From Opisthorchis felineus (lineage: Eukaryota; Platyhelminthes; Trematoda; Opisthorchiida; Opisthorchiidae), in contig SJOL01006800.1 of the NCBI GenBank assembly GCA_004794785.1, positions 415,914 through 479,913 of the forward strand: a stretch of 64,000 nucleotides of DNA. The letters are read 5' to 3'. A program made the translations under genes and the position numbers. This document shows positions 48,569 through 61,964 of this stretch, in pieces. The number at the start of each line of letters is the position of its first letter. Position 1 is the stretch's first letter. The notes beneath the pieces are model-generated. The model did no database searches and had not been told where the DNA came from. It saw only the letters and a program-made list of their open reading frames with translations.

Positions 48569-50995
48569 TTTGAAGACCTTCCAGCGTTCGCCTCATTAAT
48601 TCATCAATGACGAAACTGAACAAGAACGGAGAGAGTGGACATCGTTGTCGAAAACCACTTTTTGTAGGATAGCTTTTGGAGAGTTCACCATACACCCTCA
48701 CAAGTCCAGATGTGAGTATAGGGACCGGATTATGTTCACGAACTTCTGGGACATACCCTGTTGAGCAATTGTGGTTTAACAGCACTGACCGATCGAGAGG
48801 ATCAAACGCATCCTTGAAGTCAAGGAACACCAAGATTGTAGGTTGTCTGTACATATGGCGTTGTTCTAACACCCGACAGAGTGTGAAGATGTGGTCAATG
48901 TAGCCTCTACCCGGTGGAAAACCCGCTTGATTCTCACGGGTCAAGGTTTCACGTACCACTGTAAGACCCCGAAGAATCAGTGACGCCGTAAGCCTTGTCG
49001 CAACAGGAGTCAAACTAACACCTCTGTGGTTACCAAATTTATTGCGAGTACCCCTTTTGAAAATGGGCACTATTATCGACTCATACCAGTTATCTGGAAC
49101 GGTTTCTATCCCCCACATAGACAAATAGGCCAGACAGGCACTGACTGAGGAATTCGTAGCCATCCTTTCAGATGGCAGGTGGAAGATTGTCGGGGCCAGA
49201 GGCATGATGAAGCTTGAGTAGAGATACGAACTTGGACAAGTCTGAGGTTGAGGGAGGTTCCATGTTAACAGTTCACCATTCTGCTCAAGGCCGGCAGCCC
49301 GGGAATGGAAGTAGCAGGTGGCTAACTGAATTGTTGTTCGACGTATTGTGCCCGGCGATCCAAATGTTCTCTTTTGCTGGATATCGCGGTCCCGGATAGC
49401 TCCGCTGACAAGAGACTTCCAAGGATCAGTCGAACGAATCAAGTAGAACAGCCTGTGGCCGTTTGCAGAAGTTTTTGCCTCTTCCATTTCTTCGGCCTTT
49501 CGGGCCCACCAAACTTTGCGGTCTGTAAGGACACTCAGTTTTACCTGGTATCGAGTGATACGTCGGGTGGAGTTGTCGATGTAGTCAGGAGGAATCTGTC
49601 ACCGGGCCTCCAGCAAAGCCACAGTGCTGTCAGAGATCCAATGTTGGGATGAGGTTGGCTGGATTGTACTGCAAACGGAATTTACGGCTTTGAATATCTT
49701 GAATATCTTTTCCCAATGGCCGTTTGTATCCGACGTCGGACCGTCCGGCAGGCGTTCGGCGAGCTGGTTCTGTTAGCTTCGTTTGATTTCTGGGTCCACT
49801 AGCTTCTCAATGACTAAGCGAGGTGTGCACTTTTGGCGTAGACCTGAAGGGCCCAATAAAAAGCAGCGGCTCACGAGCGCGTGGTCGGAGTCCACCCTGC
49901 TGTTCCAGAAGGAGCGATAGGCGACCCTCACCACTGGTAACTGACGGTTATGTGGTCTATTTAGATTCGGGACTGGTTCGTTGGTGGGCACCACGTCACC
50001 AAGCAATCATCAAGGGTCATCAAACTGTTCCGGAAATTGGTACTGCAAAGGAACAGTCTGTGATCGGCACACATCTGAAGTAGACGATTTCGGGTGTCCG
50101 CGCGTCTCGTATCCCACCCAAGAGGACCAGCCGACTGGGTCTCAGCAGCACTTAGTCTACTTACCTGGGCGTTCATTTCACTACAAGCCATAACGGCGTC
50201 TGGGATTTCAGCCTGTTGTAAAAGAGCAACTAGAGTATCATTGAAACTGTCTTTGGAAAATTCAGATTTACAGTCCGTTGGGGTGTAAGCAGACACAATG
50301 AACAGGGTGCGATGGACCTCATGTTCTCGAGATTCTCTCACAGACGTTGCCAAACGAACCGCGCAGAGGGGGCTAGCAACGGGTATCCAATCAAGTAGAA
50401 AGACTCCTGCTCCGTCGCTCAATACAATACCCACCCCAGCATACCCAGCTGCAGCGGCCTATGCATGACCAGAGGTGCGCAGCCGGAAGATGGAAGAAAG
50501 CGACGTGTTAGCCAGTCCAACTGCAGTACTTGCGTCCTGTATCCTTGATTCTGACAGAAAGCATACCAATGCAGAGGGAATCCGGCGTACGAGCAAGAGC
50601 CACTTGTCATCCTGCTTGATTCAGTGTGAAGGAGCTAAATAAACCGGGTTTCAGGGTTTGAAAACAAATTTAGAGTGTTTAAGGTTGTCACTGAAGTCGT
50701 ACGTAAAGAAGCTGCAGCTGTGTGATGCAAGGTGAACAATGCGGTCGGTCCTAGTGCTGGGACCTGCGGGAAGGGTATTCAAACTTGGGTGGGGCAGGGT
50801 ATAAGAGGGAGAACTTGAAAACGTAAGAAAAGAGGCGTCAACAGTTGCATGTTTTCGCCTATTTGCCCTGCTGTATGCAGCAAGTAGGGCGACCCGGCAT
50901 GCGATACCACGCGACGGACGATGTGGCACGAGATTATTCTTGGTTGTAAGTGTCATGGTTGTACGTGGGCTGGAATACTCCCAGGGCGCCCACAC
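48567..50995 (-). mobile_element. Degenerate RTE-like LINE, cut before the catalytic motif
   Basis: Same subfamily as the 43.5-47.0 kb element. An open frame (49,487-48,534) carries 'NWYESIIVPIFKRGTRNKFG', 'ENQAGFPPGRGYIDHIF', 'FLDFKDAFDPLDRSVLL', '[17 protein letters not shown]' and stops matching at 'EGLQNPG', just before YADD would appear. Upstream (50,434-49,773) is the endonuclease: 'VSAYTPTDCKSEF', 'AQVSRLSAAETQSA', 'SDHALVSRCFLL'. The leader lies near 50,600-50,995. Frameshifts separate the parts. Confidence 0.88.
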
Positions 50996-51289
50996 CTAGA
51001 AAGGAGGACGACTAGGGTCGTCAACCAAAAGCCTGACCGCAAGGCAGCGGTGTTTGGCGGGGACACAAGTGCACTACCATTTTTATAGAACAAGTCGCCA
51101 TACATGTTCCAAACTCCAACCTGGAGGGCCAGGGGACTGTGTTGGTCAGACCTCTAACCATTGATTAACCTGGTATGAGAGACCGTGTCACAGGTACACG
51201 ACCCAGTATTGCTCAATGGGTCACGGAGGCACACGGACCGTCACACCACGGTAAGTTCCAGTCTCTTTGTGACGGTCGAATGAAATGTA

Positions 51290-51640
51290 AACCTTAATCA
51301 CCCGTCAGCAGATCCCTACTGAAACGTGAGAAGGCACCAGGACCGGACGGTCTGTATCTGACCCTCTCCGGAGAAGGCGGAGAAACCCTGGTGACCTATC
51401 CGAAAAAAATCTCACTGGTGTGATACGAAGTGAAGAGGAAGTGGCTGCAGGATGGAGAGTGTCGACAGTTATTCGTGTCTACAGAAGGGCCATGTGAAAA
51501 CCACGGTGGCATCATCCTGGTAGCTGTGGCATCCAAGATGCCCTCTGGTCTTATCCTTAGAAGGTGGACAGAACACAGGGAGGGACTGATCCGTGAAAAA
51601 CAAACTGGGTTCCGTCCTACAAGGAAGCTCAATTGACTGA
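51290..51640 (+). mobile_element. RTE reverse transcriptase fragment
   Basis: Reads 'LLKREKAPGPDGLYLTL' (fingers entry), 'CENHGGIILVAVASKMPSGL', 'LILRRWTEHREGLIREKQTG' and 'FRPTRK'. It ends where the palm domain should start. Confidence 0.72.
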
Positions 51641-51644
51641 TTCG

Positions 51645-53560
51645 AACGCTGTTTTTAGATCGAAGATCTTATCTGCATGTGGCGGTGCTCCAGTTATATA
51701 AAGATATAGCACATCCAAGACCGGGATGGAACCTTACTTGGTTTTCACGACCCTGTCAAAAGTGGAAGTAAACCTGAATAGGATGATACCTGTGAGCAAC
51801 TTAGAAAAGATGATTACTAAACTGACGCTGCCATTATTCTCACATTCAAAATCGATAATCTTAAACGATAGGAGCAACGGCAGATGTATGCTATTTCTCT
51901 GACACTCCATTCCAACTGGTCCGCATGGGTTCTGTCTGACTGTGAACAAGTTATTCTCCCTTATCCTTAAGCAAGGTGCGGGAATACGACTACGACCGGA
52001 TACAAAGTTTCTCCTCAAGAGTTCACTTTCGCTTTTGGTCTGTCAAGATTAAACAGTTAAGATCTCATTGTGAAGCTGGTAGTGCACCGATTGTCATGCT
52101 GAGAATCTCACGCCAGCTAATTTGCTTTCGATGCGTTCCACCCAACGAAACAGATTACGGGATTATGGATAGACTTTTTAGTTGTCTTTGCTGGCTGGAA
52201 GATAGCTTAAACAAGTTTTTCGGATAACTCGGAGAAGAATTCAACTAGTCCCAGCCGCTTCCACCTTTTGAATTTTCTTCGTCTTTCCTCAACTACCACT
52301 TTTCCCGGACAGTCTTGAGAGTGCGGGTGACGCGTCGTTCTAGAGATCCTCATGCTGAACTTCGGTGAGAAGAAAAATAGATCGTTGTGGGATCCCAAGT
52401 GAACTGAGAATGGCCGCGTTTCGGGAGGCTGAATTCATAACGTTCCGGGTCTCAAACCAGTCTTAATTTGACCGACCGGCCTGGTTTGGCTCTTTGAGGT
52501 GTCTAGGCTACTTCCACTGAGGAAATTGTCCGACGGCTCTTGCGAGAGCAGTGAATGATATAGTGGTGAATAGTTTTCCCATTGGTCGCAGGGAAACGGC
52601 CTGAAAGGTGCGCAGCAACCATGCTATGTGCTGGGGCCGTACACGTGCCAGAAACGCCACCCGCAGCCAAGCAATGCCTAGTTAAATTGAGTGTTAAAAC
52701 GGTTGCGGCTGGGCACCAAGAAGCCCGGCGCGTTTTTTGTTGATTCTGTACTGCCGACAAATAGACCATTAGCAGTTATATGAAACGGTCATCTTTGTCG
52801 CTTCCGGAAACACATACTCCGAACCTGACACGGGAGTGTTTTCGTTCTTGTCAACTCTTCTAACACGGGTAACCAAGTCGTTAATCAAGAGCGAAACCTG
52901 TGTAGTTGCCGTCCGGAGAAGTCCGAAAGGCTTACCGCGAGAATCTCTAACGACGACACTGCTGTACGAAGTACTTTGCCGTCGCCTTTCGTCGCTGATT
53001 GGCTGCGGGGTGCCCAATCGGCAGCTGGCTATTGCCGCCCGGAGAACAGGCTTCAGGACAGTCGGCGTTTCTAATAAATTCAGGGTATTTGAGGTTATTT
53101 TCAGAACTTGGATTACCTAAGGTCTCACCTCTGACTACCCCTGTGGATCACGTAGAACTTTTTCCATCGGCTTCCTGCTTTGGTAGGTCCAAGACCTGAG
53201 TCGGAGAAATTAGTCTGTCGCTGGACGCACAGACGAAACAGTGGCTGTTACTGGTGGTCTAATTAGGTCGGAGGTCGAAAGCAATGGTATGGGGTCCGGC
53301 GGCCGTTACTTAGCCTTTGGAATTGAGTGCTCAGCCTGTCGTAGCTAGACGACGAGCCGTTCCCGTATCGATGGCACCACAAGGAGTATACAGATAACCT
53401 AACTTGTTCTTTCGTGGATGATTGCAATAGCCCAGTTGCCGTAACCACGGGTACGCTCCTTGCAGGACGGAACATCGAGTTTATTTCCGTCGCCGATTCA
53501 GAGAACTCAAACCTCAGCAGGGTAGCTTTGTGCCATATCTCCGCTCATTGTAACTGATGG
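51645..53560. other. No recognised gene
   Basis: The part from about 52,500 to 53,250 is richer in G and C than its surroundings and carries overlapping ORFs on both strands (52,503-52,769 minus; 52,769-53,017 minus; 52,836-53,120 plus). None shows a domain I know; it may be an unnamed repeat. Confidence 0.35.
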
Positions 53561-53570
53561 ACCAGCGTTT

Positions 53571-53715
53571 GACGTGGCCCGGTGGTTAGGCGCAAAATTT
53601 CTGCCCGGAAGGTCTGCCAGTTTCGGAACATTGGCTGCTCCTGTCTGGGCTTTGGTAACTTGGAAGTGTGTAGACCCTTATGCCTTAATTGTAATGCATA
53701 GTTTCTATGTGCCGA
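53571..53715 (+). mobile_element. Possible old tRNA-derived SINE
   Basis: 'gtggcccggtggttaggcgc' resembles the A-box region and 'cccggaaggtctgccagtt' the B-box region of the family, followed by 'ctcctgtctgggctttggta'. The 3' half is not alignable by eye. Confidence 0.4.
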
Positions 53716-54489
53716 CAGGCTAGTACAACTGAACTTTTCCTTTGATTTTGATATTCATATCGTCCATCATAAGTTCTGCTGGGGAGCGACCGCCGGGAAG
53801 TTGTTGGTTTTGGATATGTAGCTTAGCAGGAAATTGTCTTAGAACTCCTCATGGTCTCTTGCTCCTTTCTTCCTCTCAATCCGAGTTCAAATGTAGCCAC
53901 GAAACCCCCGAGTTGACCTTTCGACTGCGCATGGAACGATGGGGGGTAAATACGCGTGACACAGGATCTTCGGAGGAAACAGGCAAACTGGTGGGATATC
54001 ATCGGAGTACCGCTGACGAACAGAGTAGGTTCTGGAAGATCGGAGGCTGGAAACAGGAGACGCAGTTTGGCACTGGCTTCTCAGAAACAGTAGAAAAATC
54101 AGGTTGCTTACCAAAGGTATCACCAATGGTCAGGAAGGCATACCCACTAAGTTATCCGGCGAATTCCACATGGCTATCTGGCTATGGCCTCCACGATTCT
54201 CGATCGCGCTACTTCGGAGTAGCTGAGTGCAAGAAACAGCGTCGAAACCCCTGCGTCATATCTTTATTCTTACCGGGACAACAAAGGGTGTATTGAGCTG
54301 AGGACTCCACATTCATCATAAGCTTGAGCCGAGCCTCGATGTCAAACCATAGTGTGAACGACATTCCGGCCACCAAAAAAAAGACGGTCATCAACAAGGG
54401 CCAGCAAATTTTTCTCTGAGACAGCTTAGTAAGCCTTGATGAGGAACAGTTTACCCCAAAAGTCGTTTGAAGATGCCCCATAACCTTCC

Positions 54490-54970
54490 GCATCGCCATC
54501 ACCATAAAAAACAGTCCGGTTACTTTTAAAGCCTTCACACGTAAAATAGAAGTGTAGAGGTGGAAGAGGTCTGGTGTTAGATAACCACAAGCATTCTGAT
54601 GTGCTTACAACTCCAAGTGTTCAATAAAAAGACTCGATGGAAACCAACGTTACAATATTCACTGACAAAATCGCCGTCATTACCCACTTCTGCAATTTAT
54701 ACCCATAGAACTGAATAGTACGTGACGTAGCCTGGTTTGCTTTGCCCTGGAAATTTGGGAACGTTCCGCTTTGTCGCCAATGGTGTCCCAATTTAGCCAA
54801 CGTGACCGGATATTTAGAAATTCGTGCGTTGTGCCCATCTGCCACACTACAGTCGTTACTCATGCCACTTCAAAAATACGTAACGAAATCCGCAAAAACT
54901 AGTGCCCCTTTTTGTATTGTAAGCAGTGGTTTTGGTGATACATGTCCAGGGGCACGCCTTTGTCCCTTAT
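54490..54970 (-). mobile_element. RTE-like LINE 3' fragment
   Basis: Minus strand: 'CVSNDCSVADGHNARISKYP' and 'LAKLGHHWRQSGTFPNFQGK' followed by 'QATSRTIQFYGYKLQKW', parallel to 'CISYDCSVTHEVSARISKA' and the following ANLRRLWRQSG region of the 43.5-kb element. The non-coding 3' end shares 'caagcattctgatgtgctta' with 33,970 and ends in a decayed CAT repeat at 54,490-54,506. An internal deletion joins the RT end to the 3' UTR. Confidence 0.75.
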
Positions 54971-54974
54971 TGTG

Positions 54975-57900
54975 GAAAATCGCATGGCAAATGATGGGTG
55001 GAGTGCAGTTGATTGGCTGACAAATACATTTAGCGTTTGTGGTCCAAACGAAGTGCACTGTAAAGAAGTGCGTGAATTTGAATTCCATGTCGCCAATCAC
55101 AGCAGCCGGGATAAGGAACCCTGGTTGTAACTCAGCGAGCTTTGTATGTGGCTTGAAATTCTATGCAAAGTATGCTAGGGAGCACACAATCATCTTGGCA
55201 ATAAATTAGCCAGCCAGGTCCACTCAGCAAACAGGTACACCAAAGAAGGCATTCCTGCCAATTTAGCCTGGACTACTTTTTGAATGTTTTGCTGGTGGCC
55301 TTTCAACTAATCCGAATAGGGATGACACCATGGGAAACATGGTCACCATTCCAGAAGCCGATCGTTAGACGTACAATCCAAATAGCTCTGAAACCATAGT
55401 TCGAACGAAGGTAACTTTAACATAGAGTTTAAGCCCTTCGTGGTATTTATTCGAACCCTTAAAACCTCCCCCTGCGGCCGCAGTTTTATCGGAAGCTGTT
55501 TAAACGTACCCAACGGCCAGTATGGTGCGGGATTCATATTTTAATTGGCTGCCATGGCTCAACGTGATATGTCCTCGAAGATGGTGTGAAATTTTGTGAG
55601 AAATTTGGTTTCATCACGTGTCTTCCCTGTGTTGGATTTGGAAATATTTTGAAAAAGTACATTCACAATAGTTTCGCAGACTTTGCGGGCTAACTCAAAA
55701 TGGCGCGTTACCTATTTCGAAAGTTTCCTAAGATTGCAGCAGGCGTCCCGCCAGACAACTCGAGGGAATTCGTCGCAGCTAGTAAGTTTGATGCACCTCT
55801 TTGTGATAGTGTGAACACTGCTGGGTGCAAGGCTAGGTTTTATCTTCACCGGGATACTGACTCCCCGATAGTGCCATAGGAGGAGTAAGATGGTTTGTAG
55901 GCAGTGCGAGGGGACAGTTCAATAAGCTGGCCGTACTTCTTACGGAGACGGTCTTTTGGGCGCATGTAACATGTTCGGTTGGGAAATGGTAGGGGTTTGT
56001 TGAACCACGGGTAAGCCATCAGACTGGGTATGGTAGTCACGGTTACGGCATCGCCACTTCGTACTTAGGCCCGTGGACAGACCCGTACATTTTCATCTAG
56101 AGAGGTCAGTTAAGGTTTTCAGGATAGTCAGGATTGACCGAGAAATCGTGATAAATTAGAACGAGAAGGGACCGAAGAAATTCATGGGTCCATCGCAGTC
56201 GCAGGGGGGTCTTTGCTGCTATTCGACTGCAGCCAAAAATAGCAGGTAACTAAGAGTTTCTAGAAATTCCAGCTACAGTAGTGAGACCTGATCCCCATAT
56301 CGGTGATCGACGTTCTGATGGATATAGTAGGGAATGTCAGTGGGCGGTTGATGCAAACCGGCCTAGCCATGTGCGACAACGAATAACGTTCATCAGCCGA
56401 ATTTTGCGTCATTAAGTTCACAGCCAATTATTTAATCGTCCACGAACCTGGCCAGGAATGGCAAATCTCTGAACAAACGGGTCTCGAACTTTTGGTTGAA
56501 GTGTACATGCCTTCATAGCTGTCTCGTGTTACCTGACAGTTTGCTTACAGGCTAAGAAGGTGGTATTATCATGTATTTTGGGTGCTAGGAAGAAAAAAGG
56601 TGTTAGAAAGCCATCACACAGAGGTTTAACGACGGGTCGGTAACGCTCATTTGTAAGTAGGTTTTGGATCCGCAGCTGACTACAAGTTACCGGTTAGGGG
56701 CCACGGTTATGAGTGGAGAACTGACTGGGGGTATGGGTGACTTTCCAGTATTTCGTGCTGCACGGAAAGAAATGCTGACTACTCCTGGAATATGGGTTAA
56801 TTTAGATGAATAATTAGCATGCAGGTACAAGTGCCTGGAGAAAACGTGCGGGTGGCTGGTCGTGTTGCACTTTTGGACGATGGGTTGACCTCAATATAGC
56901 GCGGTTACAGACTAGGGGAAAAGTTAGAGGTTTTGCGAAACGAACTGCGTCAGGGGCGTCCCGCCGCTTGCATTTTGTGAGTCTGTTAAATTGCACATGA
57001 GATAGCATTTTTCGCCCTGGGACACATGGTACATCTTGGTCAAGCTAAAGCCAGCGATGAAGGCTCGCAAAAAGAGCTTGTTTTTCTTCAATTTCTGTGC
57101 ATGTTGAAATTATTGATAGCTTTAATGGCGAGCCAATATTCCTAATTAGGAAGTTGATAAAATCGCTGTTGTTGTCTTCTAGCATTATGGGAATTTATGT
57201 GGAAGTGGTGATTCATGAAGTCGTGTTAACGGCGCCTGTTTTCAGGGCCGATGGAAACGTACTTAACGCTGTAGGTAGAGCAGTGTATGGAGCTAAGAGG
57301 TCTGACCTTACGGCAGAGGGTGGAGTATGCAGCCAAGCACGCAGTTAGAAGGGTCTTAGCAAGGATGACATGTAGTTGAATGGAGAGTTGTCAACCGTTC
57401 AGAGTTGAGCACCTTGGGGGCCAGGGTTTGTGGTAGTGGGTGACATGGCACAGAATGATTTGGAGAATGTTTAGGGATGGGCAGCTGACAAGAAGGCTGA
57501 CCAAGTGAGGCAAATATGAATGGGGAGTCAAAGCCCGTTGGGTGATTGCTTTATGGGAAGTAAGGGTCCGTCGACTGGCTACAGGACGAAGACTGGAGTG
57601 GTAGCATTGTGGCGGTGTATGACAACTGGATGTGGGTTGATGGATATTTGTTCCTGGGGGCAATGAGATAGATTACATCTTGCAGGCTCAAGTTAGGTCC
57701 TATCGGGAGCGGCTGTCCTGGACGCCTACGTATTCGGCTATTTCAGAAGCTGCTGTGGGAGTGAAGACGGCTGGCAATGATTTGGCATGAATTATGAGTT
57801 AGATGAGGCTCAAACCAGTATGGCCGACATGGAAGTGTGCCCCAGCTTAGCCTTAAACAGCGGGCGGCTCTGAGCGCAGAAGCTCCTTCAACCATAGCCA

Positions 57901-59930
57901 GACGCTGAATATAACCAAAAAGCTGGTTTACAAGGACTGCAGTTGATAAGCGGTGTCCAAGAACGAAGCCCCTAGTTGGTAAGGGTGCTACTGCGGTTGA
58001 GAATGGGATGTCCACAAGTTATGTTGAGGATTGAAGAGCCGGTATAAGTGACGGCAAGCAGAAGTGGAGTGAAGATGTTGTTTATTGGTCTGAAGCAACG
58101 GATTTGGCACCAAGTACCCGCCCATTCATTAGGTCGTCGCTACGGCTACATCTGTGGGTACACGTTTGAGGACGCATGAGGTCCCTGAATTCCAAGCACT
58201 CAGCTTGCGACTGCATTGTATACATCCCTCTTTATTGTCAACTTCGTCCAATAATATATATGTTCACTGAATCTTGACATCAAAACATCGGTGTACGTAT
58301 GGATCTTCCATTATTTACAGTGTGACCAATTCAGAAAGTAGCAATTTTGTATTCATGGCAGTAAGACTTCTGAAAAATTTTACGTAAGCTTTGGAATTGG
58401 TTACAGATTTTTCTTTTCAGAATGCCTGTCAAGTTAAAGTGGATTCCGGAAAATGACGGCTGGAGTGACTACCCAATACGTCTGTATGGATGCGACCAAT
58501 AAATAAAAACCTCATTCGCCAGAGAGGGCTGCGTATTCTTCGGGCGCAGTGATGGCATGCGACCATGCGTGAGAATTATGGACCGTCGTTGATTGTTGGA
58601 TTATGCTATCACTGACAGTTATGGCCTTATTGCCAGCGTCGAGCATAGGCAAGTGCCTAGCAGTCGCCATAAGTAGCCTATGTGAACGACAGTTCGTACA
58701 GTTATGGGTATGAAGAGCCATTGAATTAAGCGAGTGTGCATAGTTGAGGACTCATAATCAGCGTCATGCTTAGATACGGGCCTTTCAGTTACGATAAAAT
58801 GCCAAGGTGGGTAAGATCGCGTGCGGTTGCCACGATGGCCGGCAATGGTTGGCCTTATTTTCCGTCAAAGTAGTTGGGCCTTTTGACGTATTCCAGCCAA
58901 GGAGCGTGATTGTTTCCAAAGGGAAAGATACTGTTATGTCCAGAGTGTACATACAGATGTCTCATAATGCTGTATCATCCACTGGCTAGTTGTGCACATC
59001 AGGGAATGGCGTCCGCTTGCCTGCCCCCGACAACTTCTCCCTGGTATCTACATCTATTTAACCATCACTCTCACAAGGCCTACATATTTTCATAATCAGT
59101 GTCCACCTTTCCATTGCTCTACTTTATAATTTTATTATAATTATTCCGGTAAAACGTCTGTTTCTATATCCCATGTATGCTAAGTGAGCACCCCCAGAAG
59201 TCTCCTCCGGTCCCCAAAACTGAAAATAAAGAACCTTGATCTGGCGTGTGCCGGTAGACCATACCCCTGTTTGTTGTCCGTTTATGGGTCATGCATCCTA
59301 AACGTAATGCGTCCTTGGCCCGCGCAGCTTAATCATTGCGGTCTCACAAGGCGTTCACCGGACTTTATTCATCCCCTATGAAATCAGCGGCGCATATGCC
59401 GTCCATCAAGCTACAAAACTTCGTTAGAAGTTAAACCACGGTGCCCAAACTTCCTGATACGCTCCCCGGTTCGGACAGACAGACTACTTGACACGGTAAA
59501 GCTTGTTTCCTCTGCATTATACCCCGTTGGCAACACTAACCCTGGCATACTAATACTGCAAAATGGTAGAAAACGCCGGCTCTCCTGATTTCATCCGCCC
59601 ATTAAATGAAAAAGGCATCGAACATATTCTGATCTCGTTTTAGAGGATTTTTCGTCATAACGGCGCATATATCTACTCAGCTCATCAAACGTATTCTTGA
59701 AAAACAACATAGAAAATCTTGTAATTCTGTTCTTGGCATTCGACCCATGGGGACTGCATTCGCGTAGGCAACCAACGATGATACGACTACAGGATTCTGG
59801 CCATTCGGCATTTGTTTGGCCATACAATCTAGCAGCTACTTACCAGGTTCTGTTCATACAATGGTACACAACTTGAAGAACTATGTCGCCTCACACTGCA
59901 TACGCAAGCATTCACTCCTGCTTGAAGTTT
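54975..59930. other. No recognised gene
   Basis: Five kilobases without a recognisable exon, LINE, LTR element or SINE. From about 56.6 to 58.1 kb the plus strand is clearly G-rich, and long minus-strand ORFs there (57,391-57,663; 57,743-58,015) are likely consequences of that bias. An old unidentified element is possible. Confidence 0.4.
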
Positions 59931-59935
59931 GTTGA

Positions 59936-60010
59936 TTGTTGATCAGGTGGATGCTGATCTATTCGCCGAGCTTGGCAAGTTATCTGCAAACGTTTCGTCG
60001 CCATACTGGT
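59936..60010 (+). repeat. Dispersed repeat, copy 3 of 3
   Basis: 'gttgatcaggtggatgctga' and 'aaacgtttcgtcgccatact' match copy 1 at 2,423 closely and copy 2 at 19,765 partly. Confidence 0.55.
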
Positions 60011-61120
60011 CCGTTAGAAGTCTGCACTATAAGTACATAGCACCTTACACAGAAAGAGTGCAACTCGTTCTTAAGAAAACTTCTGTGGAAGGTTGTTCCA
60101 TGAATTCACTGGTCTGTAACCCTCACCCGTCGCACGGCTGAGTCGCCTTCGATATGTTTTGTCCTCGTAGAGCTCAGCTCTGTCTTGAGCCAGACTGATC
60201 AAACAAACTCTAGGGTGTATTGTACTGTTTTTCTCCACCCAAAAAATCTTCTCCCGGTTGTTTTCACTCTAAGCTGGATACTCCCAGACGCCTTAAGACC
60301 TCCTAATATGGGTCACCACGCAGATTTTCTACTTACCCTATGGCAATTTTTCTAGGATGGCGAAGTTATTCTTTGAGATTATTTTTACATGAATGAAAAA
60401 CCCTCTAGATAAGGTTTGACGGAGGAGCGGAACTTGACTGGCATTTCTTTATTTTTATATTTGGCTCACACAAAACGCTCCTGGTTTCGCCTTTTGTAGC
60501 CGCGTATGGGGCTGTCCGTGAGAACGCTTTACACGTTTGAGAACCGGGTCAAACTACTGCCTCTCGAATGAACGTCCTCGTTATATGTCGCTCGAAACAG
60601 CTGGGCTGGATACTTACCATCAATGGGGGCGAAAACCTTTTGAGAGCCCACCTTGAATCTTCGGTCAGGCACACCTGGAGCTGACTCGTGTATGCCAGTG
60701 AGCCAGTGATCATGAAGGTGTCCGCGAACAAGTGGTAAACGCCGCCTTAACTGACAGATGGTGCCTTCTCGAAGATTACTTACGACACCAGCTCGCGCGT
60801 AGTTCCCAGAGGATCTCCATTCGCCCCAGCCGTGGATGAGAACCATGTTTTCCGGACACCGACCACGAGCGCTGTTTCCTTCAGGCAACAATCAGCCCAA
60901 CTCTAGGTAGTTAGGCACTTTGAAGCGACTTCTGTGCAAAAAGTCCGTGGTTGAAACAATCGAAGGTGTTGTTATTGTGGAATACTCAACCCGTGTTTGT
61001 TTCTTCTGCTCCACGGCTTCCGTGGGTTTGTGAATAGCTATTGGCCGCTTCAGTGAAGTTGTAACATTCAAGACATGGAATGTGCTTAGTAGTGCACGCA
61101 GACGTTTTGCTTCCCACAAA
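60011..61120. other. Unidentified open frames (minus)
   Basis: Minus ORFs at 60,529-60,891 (120 codons) and 60,892-61,119 (75 codons) are adjacent and in the same frame, the upper one ending in TGA. No domain is recognised; no splice arrangement was convincing. Confidence 0.3.
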
Positions 61121-61371
61121 GCATTTGATGGCCCTCAAAGTTAACCTAATCAGGCTCGCTGTTCTGTATCTTTTCTATGTAATTCGTTACTATGTATCAT
61201 AAATCGGGACAACCACAGATACTTTTCAGGCCTTTATAATGAAATCCTTTGGAGAGTGAGGGGACGAATATCCTCATACCTCCGGAAGCGCCGGATACGG
61301 AAACCTCTCGGAGAGAACCAGTGTGTATTTTATCTGGTCCAGCCTATTTAGTTGTATGCCAAGCTCTGAGT

Positions 61372-61964
61372 TCATAAAAGGAGTCCTACTGTTACCGATA
61401 TTTCGGTCACCGTGACCCATTCCTTAAGTGTCACTCTTGATCCATCTTTATCCATTGTGAAGACAGATCGAGAGTAGATCCACAGTTCTTCCACCAAATG
61501 ACAAGTTAACCAACAGTAGTATCGAATGAACACGAGAGTTTCTTCCGTTTTCCGAGCTCCGTCAGCATAAATCGGTGACACTTTAGTGGTAGGAACAAAC
61601 GCAATGCCTTTAATAAAGTGCTCCTCACTCGGTCTTTTGCGTAACACGCAAGCCTACTCATGCATTTGACTTGTAAGTCTGCGGTAGACCATCCACCTAC
61701 ACAATGGAGTTTATCTGGCCTCTAGCTGCCTGTAATGATCGAAATTTTTTCCACGCACTTGGCAACGGAGGGCTCCGATAGCCACGGTTTTACGTATTTG
61801 TTGGTGGACTGCGCTCGCTTGGTGGATTTGTTACCTAGGTTGCGCGCATTCTTCCAGACTGGCGTAGCCCAGGTAATAGGGTGGGATATCCACTGTTTGC
61901 TGAGATAAGCAGAGACATGAATCCAGCCTATGATGCCGATGACACAGAGGGTCAACCCAGCCAT
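61372..61964 (-). other. Unidentified open frames, possible exons
   Basis: Two minus-strand ORFs, 61,722-61,964 (80 codons, starting MAGLTLCVIGIIGWIHVSAY, a hydrophobic segment) and 61,372-61,647 (91 codons). Their composition is protein-like, but no homology is recognised. I could not show that they are spliced together. Confidence 0.25.
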
